Source of the DNA: Apostichopus japonicus
Lineage: Eukaryota; Echinodermata; Holothuroidea; Aspidochirotida; Stichopodidae
Assembly: GCF_037975245.1 (NCBI RefSeq)
Contig: NC_092582.1
Location: 19,370,577-19,434,576 of the forward strand
Direction: 5' to 3'
DNA: 64,000 nt
The notes beneath the pieces are model-generated. The model saw only the letters and a program-made list of their open reading frames with translations, was not told the DNA's origin and made no database searches. The stretch's first letter is position 1. The number at the start of each line of letters is the position of its first letter. Shown piece after piece: positions 34,401-44,129 of the stretch. The position numbers and the translations under genes were made by a program.

Positions 34401-36937
34401 CACGTAGGCGGGATAATGTCGCTGTGTCGGGTGAGACTGCAATTTGTCTCACAAAAACGTATAAAATATAACAAAGAATATGATAAACCTGTACTTCTAG
34501 GCTTGTAGGCACCCCCCCCACTATCCATGAAAAAGAAAATGTTTCTTTTATACACTCATGTCGGGGATATCCAGGTCAAGGGCGGCGGAAGCACTTTTAA
34601 TCTGGAGGGGGGGCACCGACATCAAAGGGCACTTTGCAGAAATTCGATTGGAACGATGCAGCCTTATATTCAGTATTATCTTCTTTGTGTATTCACATCA
34701 ATCCATCAACGCCCCCCCCCCCCCTTAAGGAAAATATGCATACTAGCACTGCAATATCCAATTCGCAAATTGGGAAGCAAGGAACAAGTTTTCTTTTGAG
34801 ACAAAATGAGGTGAAATCATGCTAGTTGCTAATGTAGGAAGCTTCCGAATTAAAGTTTTTTTCTTGTTAATATCTTAACAATTTTTTTCCATTCAAAAAT
34901 GTTTTGAGTTTGACTCACAGAAATTCGTAAAAGTCACGGGCTTAGCCAGGATTTGCAAAGTTGTATGCACGACTATCTGAGCGGAGCGCCTCTGGTTGGC
35001 GCGGAGCGTACTAGCAAATTTTTGGTTTTACAAACCCCTCAGATGGCCGGAAACGGCCCTTCCCGAGTGTTAATTCTGGTTCCCTGGCCTCTTGCTAACT
35101 TGAGGCACCTCAATTTTTATGTAGAAAGAAAGGCACATTTTTAACCTGAGGAAAAGTGGGGGAGGGGCACGTGCCCCCCTTTTCCCCCGGTATTAATATG
35201 TGTGTATATATATATTTCCAGAGGACAAGAAATTCGGGCAAAAGTCCTGAAAAATTCGGGCAGCCTATGAGGAGAATTTTGTCTCCTCTTGGGAGCAGTC
35301 TGTCCCCCTGCCCCCCCTCCTCGTACGCCTATGGTTGGCATCATTTGTCGTTTCAAGGTGTCAAGGCCTTTCTCCCAACTCAAACCCCTGTGGGCTACCG
35401 GTAGGTTTGCAGGATATGCCCACATGTGGACTTTAATAGCATTAGAGGAAGGCCATTTATTGGATATCGATATCGCGCAGCACAACAAGGTTCGTGGTGT
35501 ATGGTCGCATCGACCATTGCCATGCCAAGCTGTGTGACCATTCTCATGATTACTACAGATATTGTATTATTCTTATTCTGCCAGATGCAGACGAGAAAAT
35601 TGTGTAACTCTCTTTCCCAAATTATTGAACAAAAAATATTAGTGAATGGCACTGATGATTTTTTTTTTACAATTTTTTTACCCCATTCCCAGTGGAGGGG
35701 GGGGGGCAGTGGGGAGCCAGCCGATTTCATGGGGGGCCTCGGCCCCCAGGCCCCACGTAGCTACGCCACTGACGTTGCACATACCTATTTCTTCTAACGG
35801 CATTACATATTGAAAGAAACTCAAAAACATTAATGCGTCATACACTCACATTGATATGTTGTAATACGTTATCACACCAGTATAATCATTGTGGTAAGTG
35901 GTACGGACATGTTGATGTTGTCTTTGGCGCGTAGGATTGAAAGCTTACCTCACAGATTAGATGTTGTCTGATCGCCGTGCAGGCTTAAAACTCGTGTAAC
36001 AACAGGCTGTAAGTTACCGTATGGACGCTTATTGAATGTCCAGAGTTTTGAAACCGGTAAGGAAGGTCGTAATTCCATTGTAGGCGTTTGTCACCTGTAA
36101 CGAACAATACTAGTTCTGTTTTTGGTGACATATTTTACATAACTCTAGAGATCAAACATGATGCTAACCAACTCGAAAATCATTTGTGATTCCTATAAGC
36201 CGGATCTCGAAAGAGATACTTTGAACATACTTTATGTTAATGAAATGGACATAAACGACAAAGGCAAATGAATATATATTATTGAAATCGTAATGAGTTG
36301 GAAAATCAAGAACAATATATAGCCTATATCATATATGTAATAGCATCCTGTCGATGCTGGGAGTTTTTGCACTGTTTACTAAATAGACAAAGACGCTTCT
36401 TCAACATGGAATCATAACTGTTTGTTTCTCTTGTCTCTCTTTAATATCAAGCCTCTTTCACAATGTACAAATACGACCCTACAAGAAGTCCAACAAATAG
36501 CCAGGTTGTGATTCTGGTTCCGACGGATCAACCATGTTTTTGTTTAGCAGCAAAGAAGGACAACGACTTGGTCCTTTGGGTAATTAATAAAACGTTAATA
36601 TACATTTATTAAGAACTCTGAAAATATTATACATTCTTAACTTTGTTATTGTCGAAGTGAATTAACCGATACTATTTTCGTTATCCCAGAATCACAGAAC
36701 TTCAAATGTATTTTTTTGTATCTTACATAAATAGTTTTAGATTATGTACCATGCTTTTCTTAAGCTTATAAATAGAAACCAGCAGTGCCTGTGTCAAAGA
36801 AGTTTTATCAATTAATTATAATGGACCGTTTGTTTCCTTTGATTTTGTATATATATATATACATATATATGTATATATATATATATATATATACATATAT
36901 AAATAAACATATATATATATATAAATGTATATATATT

Positions 36938-37029
<92 letters not shown>

Positions 37030-38128
37030 CACACACATTTCAATTGATATGATATTGAAAAACTGATCTTGAATTTTATATATATAGCCATTTGATGAAA
37101 CCGTATATACGGGAGGTGAACCGATACCTGACAATGCAAGATTTATACAGTTGGTTCCGCAAGACGGCAATGAATATAAGATTGAAAGCACTGTAAATAA
37201 TGGTAAGATTTGTGAAAGAACAGAACGCCATAAAGATATGATCACATTTATTTAATACAATCATTTAATTATATTTAATAGCACAGGGAGTACTGACTAT
37301 CAAGTAGAAGCACAACAGAAGGGATAGTTGGTCTAAGATCAATTGTTATGAAACGATAGTATCATTCTATCAGTTTTACATCATGCATTGTTCTTTCGGT
37401 TCGTTACCCCTTGGATGGCAACTAAAGAAAGTTTCGTGTTGTTAGTACAAAGAAATGTTCTGACCAGAGGTCGGCTGCATGATCATGGTTATCTGAGCCC
37501 TCGGCCAAAGGATTAAGGACACCGTAACAAGCACCCCCACAAGCGTCGTAGCAATCAACAAAAGGGGAATTCGATATAACCCCTATCACACACAAGTACA
37601 AAAACAAACATAGACCAAGAAACACTTACGAGGTTTAGCAGTTCTTTGAGTATGGATTTCAAAGATTTATGCTTGGACGTAAACGAAAATGAAATATTGA
37701 AAGTTAATAGCAATTTTATGTTTTGAAAGATTGTGAATTTTTTATTTCAGTTTACTCTTTAAGGTTTCTAATTGATTTCAATTTACTTATCACATTAACT
37801 GCTGACAATTCTGTGAATTCTAAGACCGCCCGTTCACGAGACCGATGTAGTGTTTAAAGATAATTAACAGGACCATAATAGAAGTTTTTCTTGTTTTGTT
37901 TCTGTGCGGTTAACATGTTTATGTGCCCATATTTGGGCGATATATGTATTGTATGCATCTTTGTGTGTTTAAGTGTCATTACCTAGTTAGGCGTGAAATC
38001 TTTTGTTGTTGTTATAACAATCAGCTTATTATGTTTTCTTCCTCATGTTTTTCGCAGGTTGGTATATTACGAATGATGACATGAAAGCCGTAATGTCACC
38101 AACAGGCTCTCTGTTTAAAATCGAATAA
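28316..38128 (+). CDS. Gene: PDZ domain plus IL-1-like beta-trefoil, 7 exons
   Basis: I assembled exons 28316-28485, 31391-31490, 31987-32056, 33211-33426, 36450-36579, 37088-37202 and 38058-38128. Each has AG/GT borders, and the phases fit: 2, 0, 1, 1, 0, 1. The predicted protein is about 289 residues without a signal peptide. Residues about 35-90 form a PDZ domain ([26 protein letters not shown] helix). From about 150 to the end, alternating strands resemble the interleukin-1/FGF beta-trefoil: [51 protein letters not shown] and GWYITNDD. Vertebrate IL-1 cytokines likewise lack a signal peptide, and the last two motifs line up with the RFVFNK...EFES...NWYIS block of that family. The cytokine identity is inference from pattern only. 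I could not confirm the base count near 36471-36481; two extra bases there would shift the frame. Confidence 0.6.
29056..30560. repeat. Repeat family copy A, inverted relative to 34010-35335
   Basis: From ATAGGCGTACGAGGCGGGG to GGTCCCGTACGTTTATG, most of this stretch is the reverse complement of 34010-35335. Shared landmarks include a TTGCCCGAATTTTTCAGGAC segment, the CAAGGGCGGC insertion, two hairpin-core modules (29735-29845 and 30395-30497) and a TGGGGGGCAGAACTTTTTG segment. It lies in intron 1 of the PDZ-trefoil gene, and copy B in intron 4. The ends look like short inverted repeats (CATAGGCGTACG), suggesting a DNA transposon. Confidence 0.75.
29609..30228. mobile_element. hAT-like non-autonomous element, 620 bp, 8-bp TSD
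   Basis: Starts CAAGGGCGGCGGAACCGG and ends CTTCAGCCGCCCTTG. It is flanked on both sides by ACCTGGAC (29601-29608 and 30229-30236). Subterminal G/C runs and one hairpin-core module are present. An internal GATTCGC-like/CCTGGCTACGCCCCTG segment at 29863-29878 looks like the end of another, older insertion. No transposase. Confidence 0.88.
30640..31310 (-). pseudogene. Degenerate L1-like reverse transcriptase fragment
   Basis: On the minus strand, [19 protein letters not shown] and [14 protein letters not shown] form the YADD catalytic box of a non-LTR reverse transcriptase. Further down, [19 protein letters not shown] matches the thumb region also seen in the L1/Tx1-like element at 54.4 kb. 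Multiple stops and shifts; 5'- and 3'-truncated. It lies in intron 1 of the PDZ-trefoil gene, antisense to it. Confidence 0.7.
31391..31490 (+). CDS. PDZ-trefoil gene, exon 2
   Basis: Acceptor TTTTATCTAG, donor GTAATT, 100 nt. Continues in phase from exon 1 (AG plus G gives Arg) to [18 protein letters not shown] and [14 protein letters not shown]. This is the core beta strands and alpha-2 helix of a PDZ domain. Confidence 0.65.
31987..32056 (+). CDS. PDZ-trefoil gene, exon 3
   Basis: Preceded by a CTCTCTCT polypyrimidine tract and TTCAAG, followed by GTAATT; 70 nt. Encodes [20 protein letters not shown], finishing the PDZ last strand and a hydrophobic linker. An alternative donor GTAAAT inside the exon (after GAAAG) is possible. 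Confidence 0.55.
33129..33690 (+). repeat. Segmental duplication, copy 2 (pairs with 26204-26760)
   Basis: Exon 4 of the PDZ-trefoil gene with flanking intron sequence. The similarity stops near 33690, just before a hAT-like insertion at 33711. Confidence 0.85.
33211..33426 (+). CDS. PDZ-trefoil gene, exon 4
   Basis: Acceptor CCCTATCTAG, donor GTAAGTT, 216 nt. Encodes a Tyr/Phe-rich segment [18 protein letters not shown] and [20 protein letters not shown]. The frame stays open past the donor to a stop at 33481, so a shorter isoform ending here is conceivable. Its duplicate is at 26289-26504. Confidence 0.65.
33711..35771. mobile_element. hAT-like element, 2.06 kb, with nested copy B
   Basis: Starts CAGTGGCGTAGCTAGG and ends CACGTAGCTACGCCACTG. 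The flanks are ACGTTGCA on both sides (33703-33710 and 35772-35779), an 8-bp target-site duplication. Three hairpin-core modules lie inside (33790-33880, 34079-34195, 34970-35070). The middle (34010-35335) is an inverted copy of 29056-30560, so this is a composite built by nested insertions. No transposase frame is present. It interrupts intron 4 of the PDZ-trefoil gene. Confidence 0.9.
35861..35915 (+). repeat. Fragment of the tRNA-like SINE
   Basis: GTAATACG...TATCACACCAGTATAATCA and GTGGTAAGTGGTACGG match the middle of the SINE copies at 43.8 kb and 63.7 kb. The B-box and ribozyme part is missing. Confidence 0.45.
36304..36850 (+). repeat. Segmental duplication, copy 1 (pairs with 42946-43545)
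   Basis: Starts near AAGAACAATATATAGCCTAT and ends at TGGACCGTTTGTTTCCTTTG before a TA tract. Contains exon 5 with both splice sites. The second copy has the same order, including the TA tract at its end. Confidence 0.85.
36450..36579 (+). CDS. PDZ-trefoil gene, exon 5
   Basis: Acceptor ATATCAAG, donor GTAATT. Encodes SFTMYKY...[15 protein letters not shown] and [12 protein letters not shown]. Its duplicate at 43093-43223 is cleanly in frame. Here the frame between 36471 and 36481 should be checked, because the base count I read does not exactly match the coordinates. Confidence 0.55.
36848..37030. repeat. TA microsatellite
   Basis: A long (TA)n with a few interruptions immediately upstream of exon 6 (its AG acceptor follows at 37086-37087). 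The Tyr-Ile frames through it are artefacts. Confidence 0.95.
37088..37202 (+). CDS. PDZ-trefoil gene, exon 6
   Basis: Directly follows a TATATATAG acceptor at the end of a TA-rich intron; donor GTAAGA. 115 nt, phase 0 in. Encodes [39 protein letters not shown]. Confidence 0.62.
38058..38128 (+). CDS. PDZ-trefoil gene, exon 7 (stop codon)
   Basis: Acceptor TTTTTCGCAG, 71 nt to the TAA at 38126-38128. Encodes [20 protein letters not shown] plus IE, the last strands of the trefoil. A polyadenylation-type AATAAA occurs at about 38266-38271. Confidence 0.62.
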
Positions 38129-38998
38129 TTAGGTTGACAAAGACATGGCACCATTATTGCATCAGTTCTACCAACCATCATATTTGGAACATCTCCCGCT
38201 GGACAAACACAAGTCACAAACTCCTTGCCGGCTATGTATCTAAGTATGTATGTTAAGTAAGCAAGCAATAAACTTGTTTCCATACCTTTCTACAAACTTA
38301 AACTTATAATTTGATTAGCACAGTTGCTTGATCAGTTTATCTCGTCTTTTAACTAAGGATTGTAAGATTCGAGGTTTGGCAAGATTTAATAAAGCTGAAG
38401 CCTTGCATTTCATTTTTGCCCTACAAAAATCTAAATTGGAGAAAATTGAACCAATTTTTGGTGTAGAATCATAAACAGCTCTAAATTTCCTGTAACATTT
38501 CCCTGTAACAGGCAAGAAGACGCTGTCCTGTTTCCACATAAGGCCAATTATCATACAGTACACATCATCGAAAGCTATAAAGGGTTAAGACGAAAGAAGA
38601 GACTGGTTAACATAGAAGTAATTAATATCTTAATCTCTTTCCGCTGTGTTCGAGGCCTTTGTTTCCGTCCTTCATTTCTCTACGGAGTTTAATCGTGATA
38701 TTATATAATGTTACAAGCATGATGACATGATAGTTTCCTCAAATTCAAACTTGTTATACACTAGGCCCGTAGCCAAACTCCAGGCTTATGTGCCTCCAGC
38801 TCCCTTGTTGGTGCTACCACCGCTGTGTAGACAACTTTCAAAAGGTTACCGAAACTAAGAAGTACTTCACTTTTGGACATTCGAATCAAGTCAGCCGTTT
38901 AAATTATTATGGGCCTATAATTTCGTGTGTAAATAATTATAAAAAATCCTGATAAAGCCCGATATGACAATATATGGATAGATCCTGTAACTCTAAAC
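38129..38998. other. Downstream of the PDZ-trefoil gene, nothing firm
   Basis: A minus-strand frame at 38315-38563 (82 codons, basic and Lys/Leu-rich) is open but shows no family pattern or splice context. Otherwise no feature. Confidence 0.35.
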
Positions 38999-39310
38999 CA
39001 AGGGCGTAGGAACCGGGGGGCAGAATGGGGGGGGGGGGGGCGCCAGCCCCCCAGTGAAAAATATGGAGGGGCGGAAGTATCATTACGCCCCCGCTTCGCA
39101 AGTCAGAAGACCCCTTTTTCATTTACAATTGAGAAAAAAAATCTCATTTGGAGAACCAAATTTCATCTAAGGCCAGGTGAAAATGCAAAATTATATACAA
39201 AATGGAGTGGATGACTTGAAGTGTGCTATATTGCACCCTTAGACCCCTCCCCCAGGCCGGCCATCAGTCTTCAGCCCCCCCCCACTCAAAAATACCTTCC
39301 TACGCAACTG
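38999..39310. mobile_element. hAT-like MITE, 312 bp, 8-bp TSD
   Basis: Starts CAAGGGCGTAGGAACCGG and ends CCTTCCTACGCAACTG, flanked by CTCTAAAC on both sides (38991-38998 and 39311-39318). Subterminal G and C runs are present. It has no hairpin-core module and no coding capacity. Confidence 0.9.
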
Positions 39311-42300
39311 CTCTAAACGAACTAAATGTGTCGTTTAATAGACTCACCAGCGTTCTCATTAGAAAACCAAAAACCCTTTCAGAAAACTTCCGAAGAGATA
39401 TTTAGTCAGTAGACGAAGAAGAATAACATCTAACTACTTGCATTATAGCTTTAAGCAACTGTTTGGGTTATGCTTGATTGTTTTCTTGGTGCAATTTGAT
39501 ATTAAAATCCAATTACAATATAGTTTATATAGCACGACTAGTTTTATTTTAGTTTAGATAATACTCAATATACGTTTTGCTTTACAATGTATTTGGACAT
39601 GTCATTAAATTTTGTCGGTTTCACATGTGTTATGATTACCTGTAAAATATGCATTTGCATACATCATGCGAATGGAGTGACAAGTGGTGAAGTTTGGGGT
39701 GAATTGTACCTGTGTATCGTATAAGAAATGGTTCAACAAGTTTTCGCTAAGATCGTGGCTTTCCTGCGCTCTGAAGGCAATTGGGGTCTATGGTTTTTCG
39801 TAAGTTCAAACTAAGATCAAGTATCGCGTAATCGTTGATTCATTGATATATACGATCAAAAGAAAACAAAAGGGGAAATCGTCAGTAAGATATGTTCGAT
39901 CAATAGTACATTGTGATTTTTAGTATAACCCGCTAAACTTGAGCCTCTTTATATCCATACGTTAAAATGTTGGCCAAATTGTTAAAAGCTTCTTTCGGAT
40001 AAATAAAAGATAGAATATGAATAAACTTGAAAGGAAATTTAGTTACTTCTTCTTTAGTGAGTCAAGTTTGGGCAGCGGGGTGTCCTCTCCATTGCAAGTC
40101 CCCCCCCCCACCTTCTCCGATAAAACTCTGCGTATGTGTCTGTTCAACAAAATGGCACTTTTAAATACAAGAAATAGAAGAAGAAGTGTCACTTGTAATG
40201 TATGAATACGGGTACTAATCAGGATTTCCATCAAACAACGGGTACATGTGCCATCTGTGGCTACCCTCTCTCTCATCTGATTCTCGGGGTCGCCTATTCT
40301 TCTCATTTGGATCTCAGATAAATACACTTAAGGACACGATGGTTAGTGAAGGAGACTCGAGCAAGAAGGAATATCATGTTGTCGTAGATCACCAACTTGG
40401 TCCGGGGCTAACAAGAATCTTGAAGGCATTATCATCATCTTAAATACCTTTTGCCAGAGCCTAGTAAGCCGATTTAAGTCAAATATATTTTGTGTGACAC
40501 TGTCAAATGGATAAACCGGGACAGAAAGCAATGACAAACAATATTTTGATTGATCTGCAGTGTATATTTTTTAACAACAAAGACGTGACTAGTGCATACA
40601 TTGACATAGTGTTGTCAAGATTGACATAGTGTTCTCAAGCTGCACAATCATGCAACAACGACAAACAGCAAGATATATTCATGTTAATATTAGGTTTATA
40701 GTATAGGATCTGATTTACATAGCAGTTTGTTTATTAGCCTACGGAAGTTGTTGATAAAAACAATGCTCTGGTGTATTAAAGCGTGAAACACTTCGTATCT
40801 AGACATTGTCAAAACTCCTGTTTAGACCCAGGGACGTCGCTAGAGGGGGGTAGGGGGGTGTCTCACCCCCAATCTTAGCAAAAATGACGACAGTTGGAAA
40901 ATTTGAGTCGGAATTTCCGACTGTCGGAATTTCCGACTGTCGCCAGCTTCAATTCGGAATTTCCGACTGTCGCACTCTAATTTTTCTGACTGTCGCACTC
41001 TAATTTTCATATGTTCTTGTAATTTGTGAGTGACATAAAATTTTCGATCAAAATTGACCTTTAATCAGTCATATTTTCCACGTTTTCCTCGTCACATTGA
41101 GAAATTGTATCTCGCGATCCTTATACTCCACCATACAAAACTTCGTATGATTTTGAATACTCTAAAAAAAATACAACGTTCGCCAGCTTCAATTCGGATA
41201 ATTTATGTATTAATTTTTGCTATTGGGTGGGTCGACCCTGTTCGCTAGCTTCAAGTTAGTTCAGGATATACCAGGGACTTAGCCATTGGGAGCTGGGGAG
41301 CGACTGCTCCCCCCTTTCAGTGTCGAAAAAATGCTTAAAAACTTGTTTTTTTTTAGCATGGTATTTTGTCAGTGCTCTTTTGATCTTGAATACTCGCCAG
41401 CTCCGTTAACTCGATTATAATCGTAATAACATTCAGGCCTACTGATTCAACTACTTACTTAGTTTGGCAGATGCAATTAGCTAAATTAAGCCTATAGCCT
41501 ATTTCAAACCTACAGTTGGCCACTGCGTAATAAAATACATATTGTCTACCTAACCTCACTCGATGGAATGCCACGAACCGTATGCACACCGACGACGACA
41601 ACGTTCGTTCTCATCCTTTCTATGATTCTTCCTAAGTTGTTGCACGAGCAGCATGGTATGAAGCTAAGCTAGCAATCGTACGTGATACGCACTTCCTATA
41701 TATAATTATTACACTGCTAATACGATAACGGTGTTTTTTTAGGCCACTGCACATCTGGGTGTATTACAAAATATGAAAGCTAAAACCTGACTAGACCAGC
41801 TGATTGCTACACGATTTTAACACGGAATAGCATGAAAAGTATGTTATTAAGGATCCATTACAATTTATCAAGTTAAATCATGTTCCTTGTTTTGATTCCC
41901 CAGATAAACAGTAGGCCTAGTAGGTGTTTACAAATTAATAATTACATTAGTTTTGGATTCTAACAACAACGAAATATTCACAACTGAGACACATTTCACA
42001 CCAGTATTAATTCACATGAGAAAATTAAAATGTTCTTCCCTTCATCATTTGAATTTGAAATTTCATTAGCCAAGGTTGTGAACTTCATTCTTATGGTATT
42101 TTAGTACTTGTAGAACATAGTTTGCTGCCATTAAGCTATAACATTATAGCAAATTAAAGTGTATTTTTACTTTAATCGCTCAACCTGGTTTGGGGTTTAA
42201 GATAAGTTTTACGACAGGTTTAAAGATTCTCATGTCCCTGAGCTATCGATCGGTTTCATACATAGATGGGTGCATGGTCCATCACGGAGGTCTTGTTGTA

Positions 42301-42620
42301 GACCTTTATGAGAATCTGCCATGTCATCGTTCGCTTCCGCCCCGCTGCGCCGCCCGGCCCAATCAATATTCGCGGAACGATGCAATGGTCATCAAAGTAA
42401 AGGTTTTTCTTGGAAAGTAATATGATAAGTTTGGCTTTGGTGAAATAATGGAAATATAGAAATATGACGTCGGTTATAGTATACCAGTTTAGTAAACGGC
42501 ACGGTAAAGAAGAAGCAACAACACTTCGGGACATACAAAAACATATAGCTTATTGTAGCAGAGTAGAATACCGTATTTTATTTTGTCTCTCATGCAGATC
42601 ATTTAGAATCACACTATCTA
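39311..42620. other. Intergenic; two orphan hAT-like ends
   Basis: CAGGGACGTCGCTAGAGGGG at 40829 and CAGGGACTTAGCCATTGGG at 41269 look like left ends of hAT-type elements, but I could find no matching right ends or duplicated targets. Between them a TTCGGAATTTCCGACTGTCG segment is repeated three times (about 40908-40990). No gene seen. Confidence 0.4.
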
Positions 42621-42663
42621 TCGCTTCTTGCCATGTCACATCGCGTATATGCACATCGCACAC

Positions 42664-42748
<85 letters not shown>

Positions 42749-42849
42749 CATATCTATATGTATATCTACCGCACCATCACTGTAAGCATAACGTTTAGTG
42801 CGTCTATCGCTTCTTGCCATGTCACATCGCGTATATGCACATCGCACAC

Positions 42850-42945
<96 letters not shown>
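42620..42945. repeat. Duplicated 50-bp block, each followed by a TA tract
   Basis: CTATCGCTTCTTGCCATGTC...CGCACACTAC occurs at 42618-42665 and 42802-42850, and (TA)n follows each copy. The second TA tract runs to about 42942. Confidence 0.9.
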
Positions 42946-43649
<704 letters not shown>

Positions 43650-43664
43650 CATTCATTTCTTATT

Positions 43665-43978
43665 TACGGCTTGGCTTGCCTATAAAGAGTGGTTATTCTG
43701 TGTAAAATTATGAAAAGATTGTTAGATTCAAAGCACCAAGGGCGCACTCTGTACAATCTTAATACTTGGGTAATACGCCCTTAATGCCAGTTATTCAAAG
43801 CCAAGTTATACGCTTTAACACACCAGTAGAATCACTGTGGTCGAGTAGTACGGGCTTAGGTTCGTGACACGAAGATCCGGGGTTCGATTCCTACCTTCGC
43901 CTGATGAGTCCCAAAAGGACGAAACCGGTCGTGAAGTGGATTTTTTCTGGTGTGTTATTCTTTATTGATTTTCTATTA
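43665..43978 (+). mobile_element. tRNA-related SINE carrying a hammerhead ribozyme
   Basis: The element matches 63525-63835 over its whole length: CTTATTTACGGCTTGGCTTG... through to TTTTTTCTGGTGTG. It has an internal RNA polymerase III promoter pattern: an A-box-like TGGTCGAGTAG at 43838-43848 and a consensus B box GGTTCGATTCC at 43881-43891. These are 32 bp apart, which is normal. The hammerhead core follows directly after the B box. This is comparable in layout to the schistosome Sm-alpha SINE-like repeats, which also combine a Pol III promoter with a hammerhead. There is no protein-coding capacity; spread would depend on a LINE. Confidence 0.75.
43895..43936 (+). ncRNA. Hammerhead ribozyme (canonical core)
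   Basis: All conserved core elements are present. CTGATGA is at 43901-43907. Stem II GTCC/GGAC with loop CAAAA is at 43908-43920, and GAAA at 43921-43924. A palindromic stem III CCGG is at 43925-43928. The cleavage dinucleotide UC is at 43929-43930, with cut predicted before 43931. Stem I is formed by CTTCGC upstream with GTGAAG downstream (six pairs, one G-U). The self-complementary, loop-free stem III is the minimal form that works best as a dimer. It resembles the hammerheads of Penelope-like elements and of the schistosome and newt repeats. Cleavage activity is inferred from the core. Confidence 0.85.
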
Positions 43979-44041
43979 ATAGATATAGATTTTTTATATA
44001 TAGATAAAGAATATCTATATCTAGAATATAGATATAGATAA

Positions 44042-44045
<4 letters not shown>

Positions 44046-44081
<36 letters not shown>
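44046..44081. repeat. TA microsatellite
   Basis: A short (AT)n tract, next to AGATATAGATA-type variants at 43980-44045 and a C-rich CCCCCCACCCCTCCCC stretch at 44111-44128. Confidence 0.85.
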
Positions 44082-44083
<2 letters not shown>

Positions 44084-44129
44084 TTATACCTCTTACCATC
44101 TCACTATCTCCCCCCCACCCCTCCCCTCC

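Noticed and set aside
38315-38563. 82-codon basic minus frame
   Set aside because: No domain, no start context and no splice borders; its neighbours in this interval are also without support.
40829-41310. hAT-like element between the two CAGGGAC ends
   Set aside because: Both ends point the same way, so they cannot be the two termini of one element.
43838-43891. True tRNA gene
   Set aside because: A and B boxes are present, but no cloverleaf with acceptor stem can be formed; two diverged copies with shared flanks identify it as a SINE.
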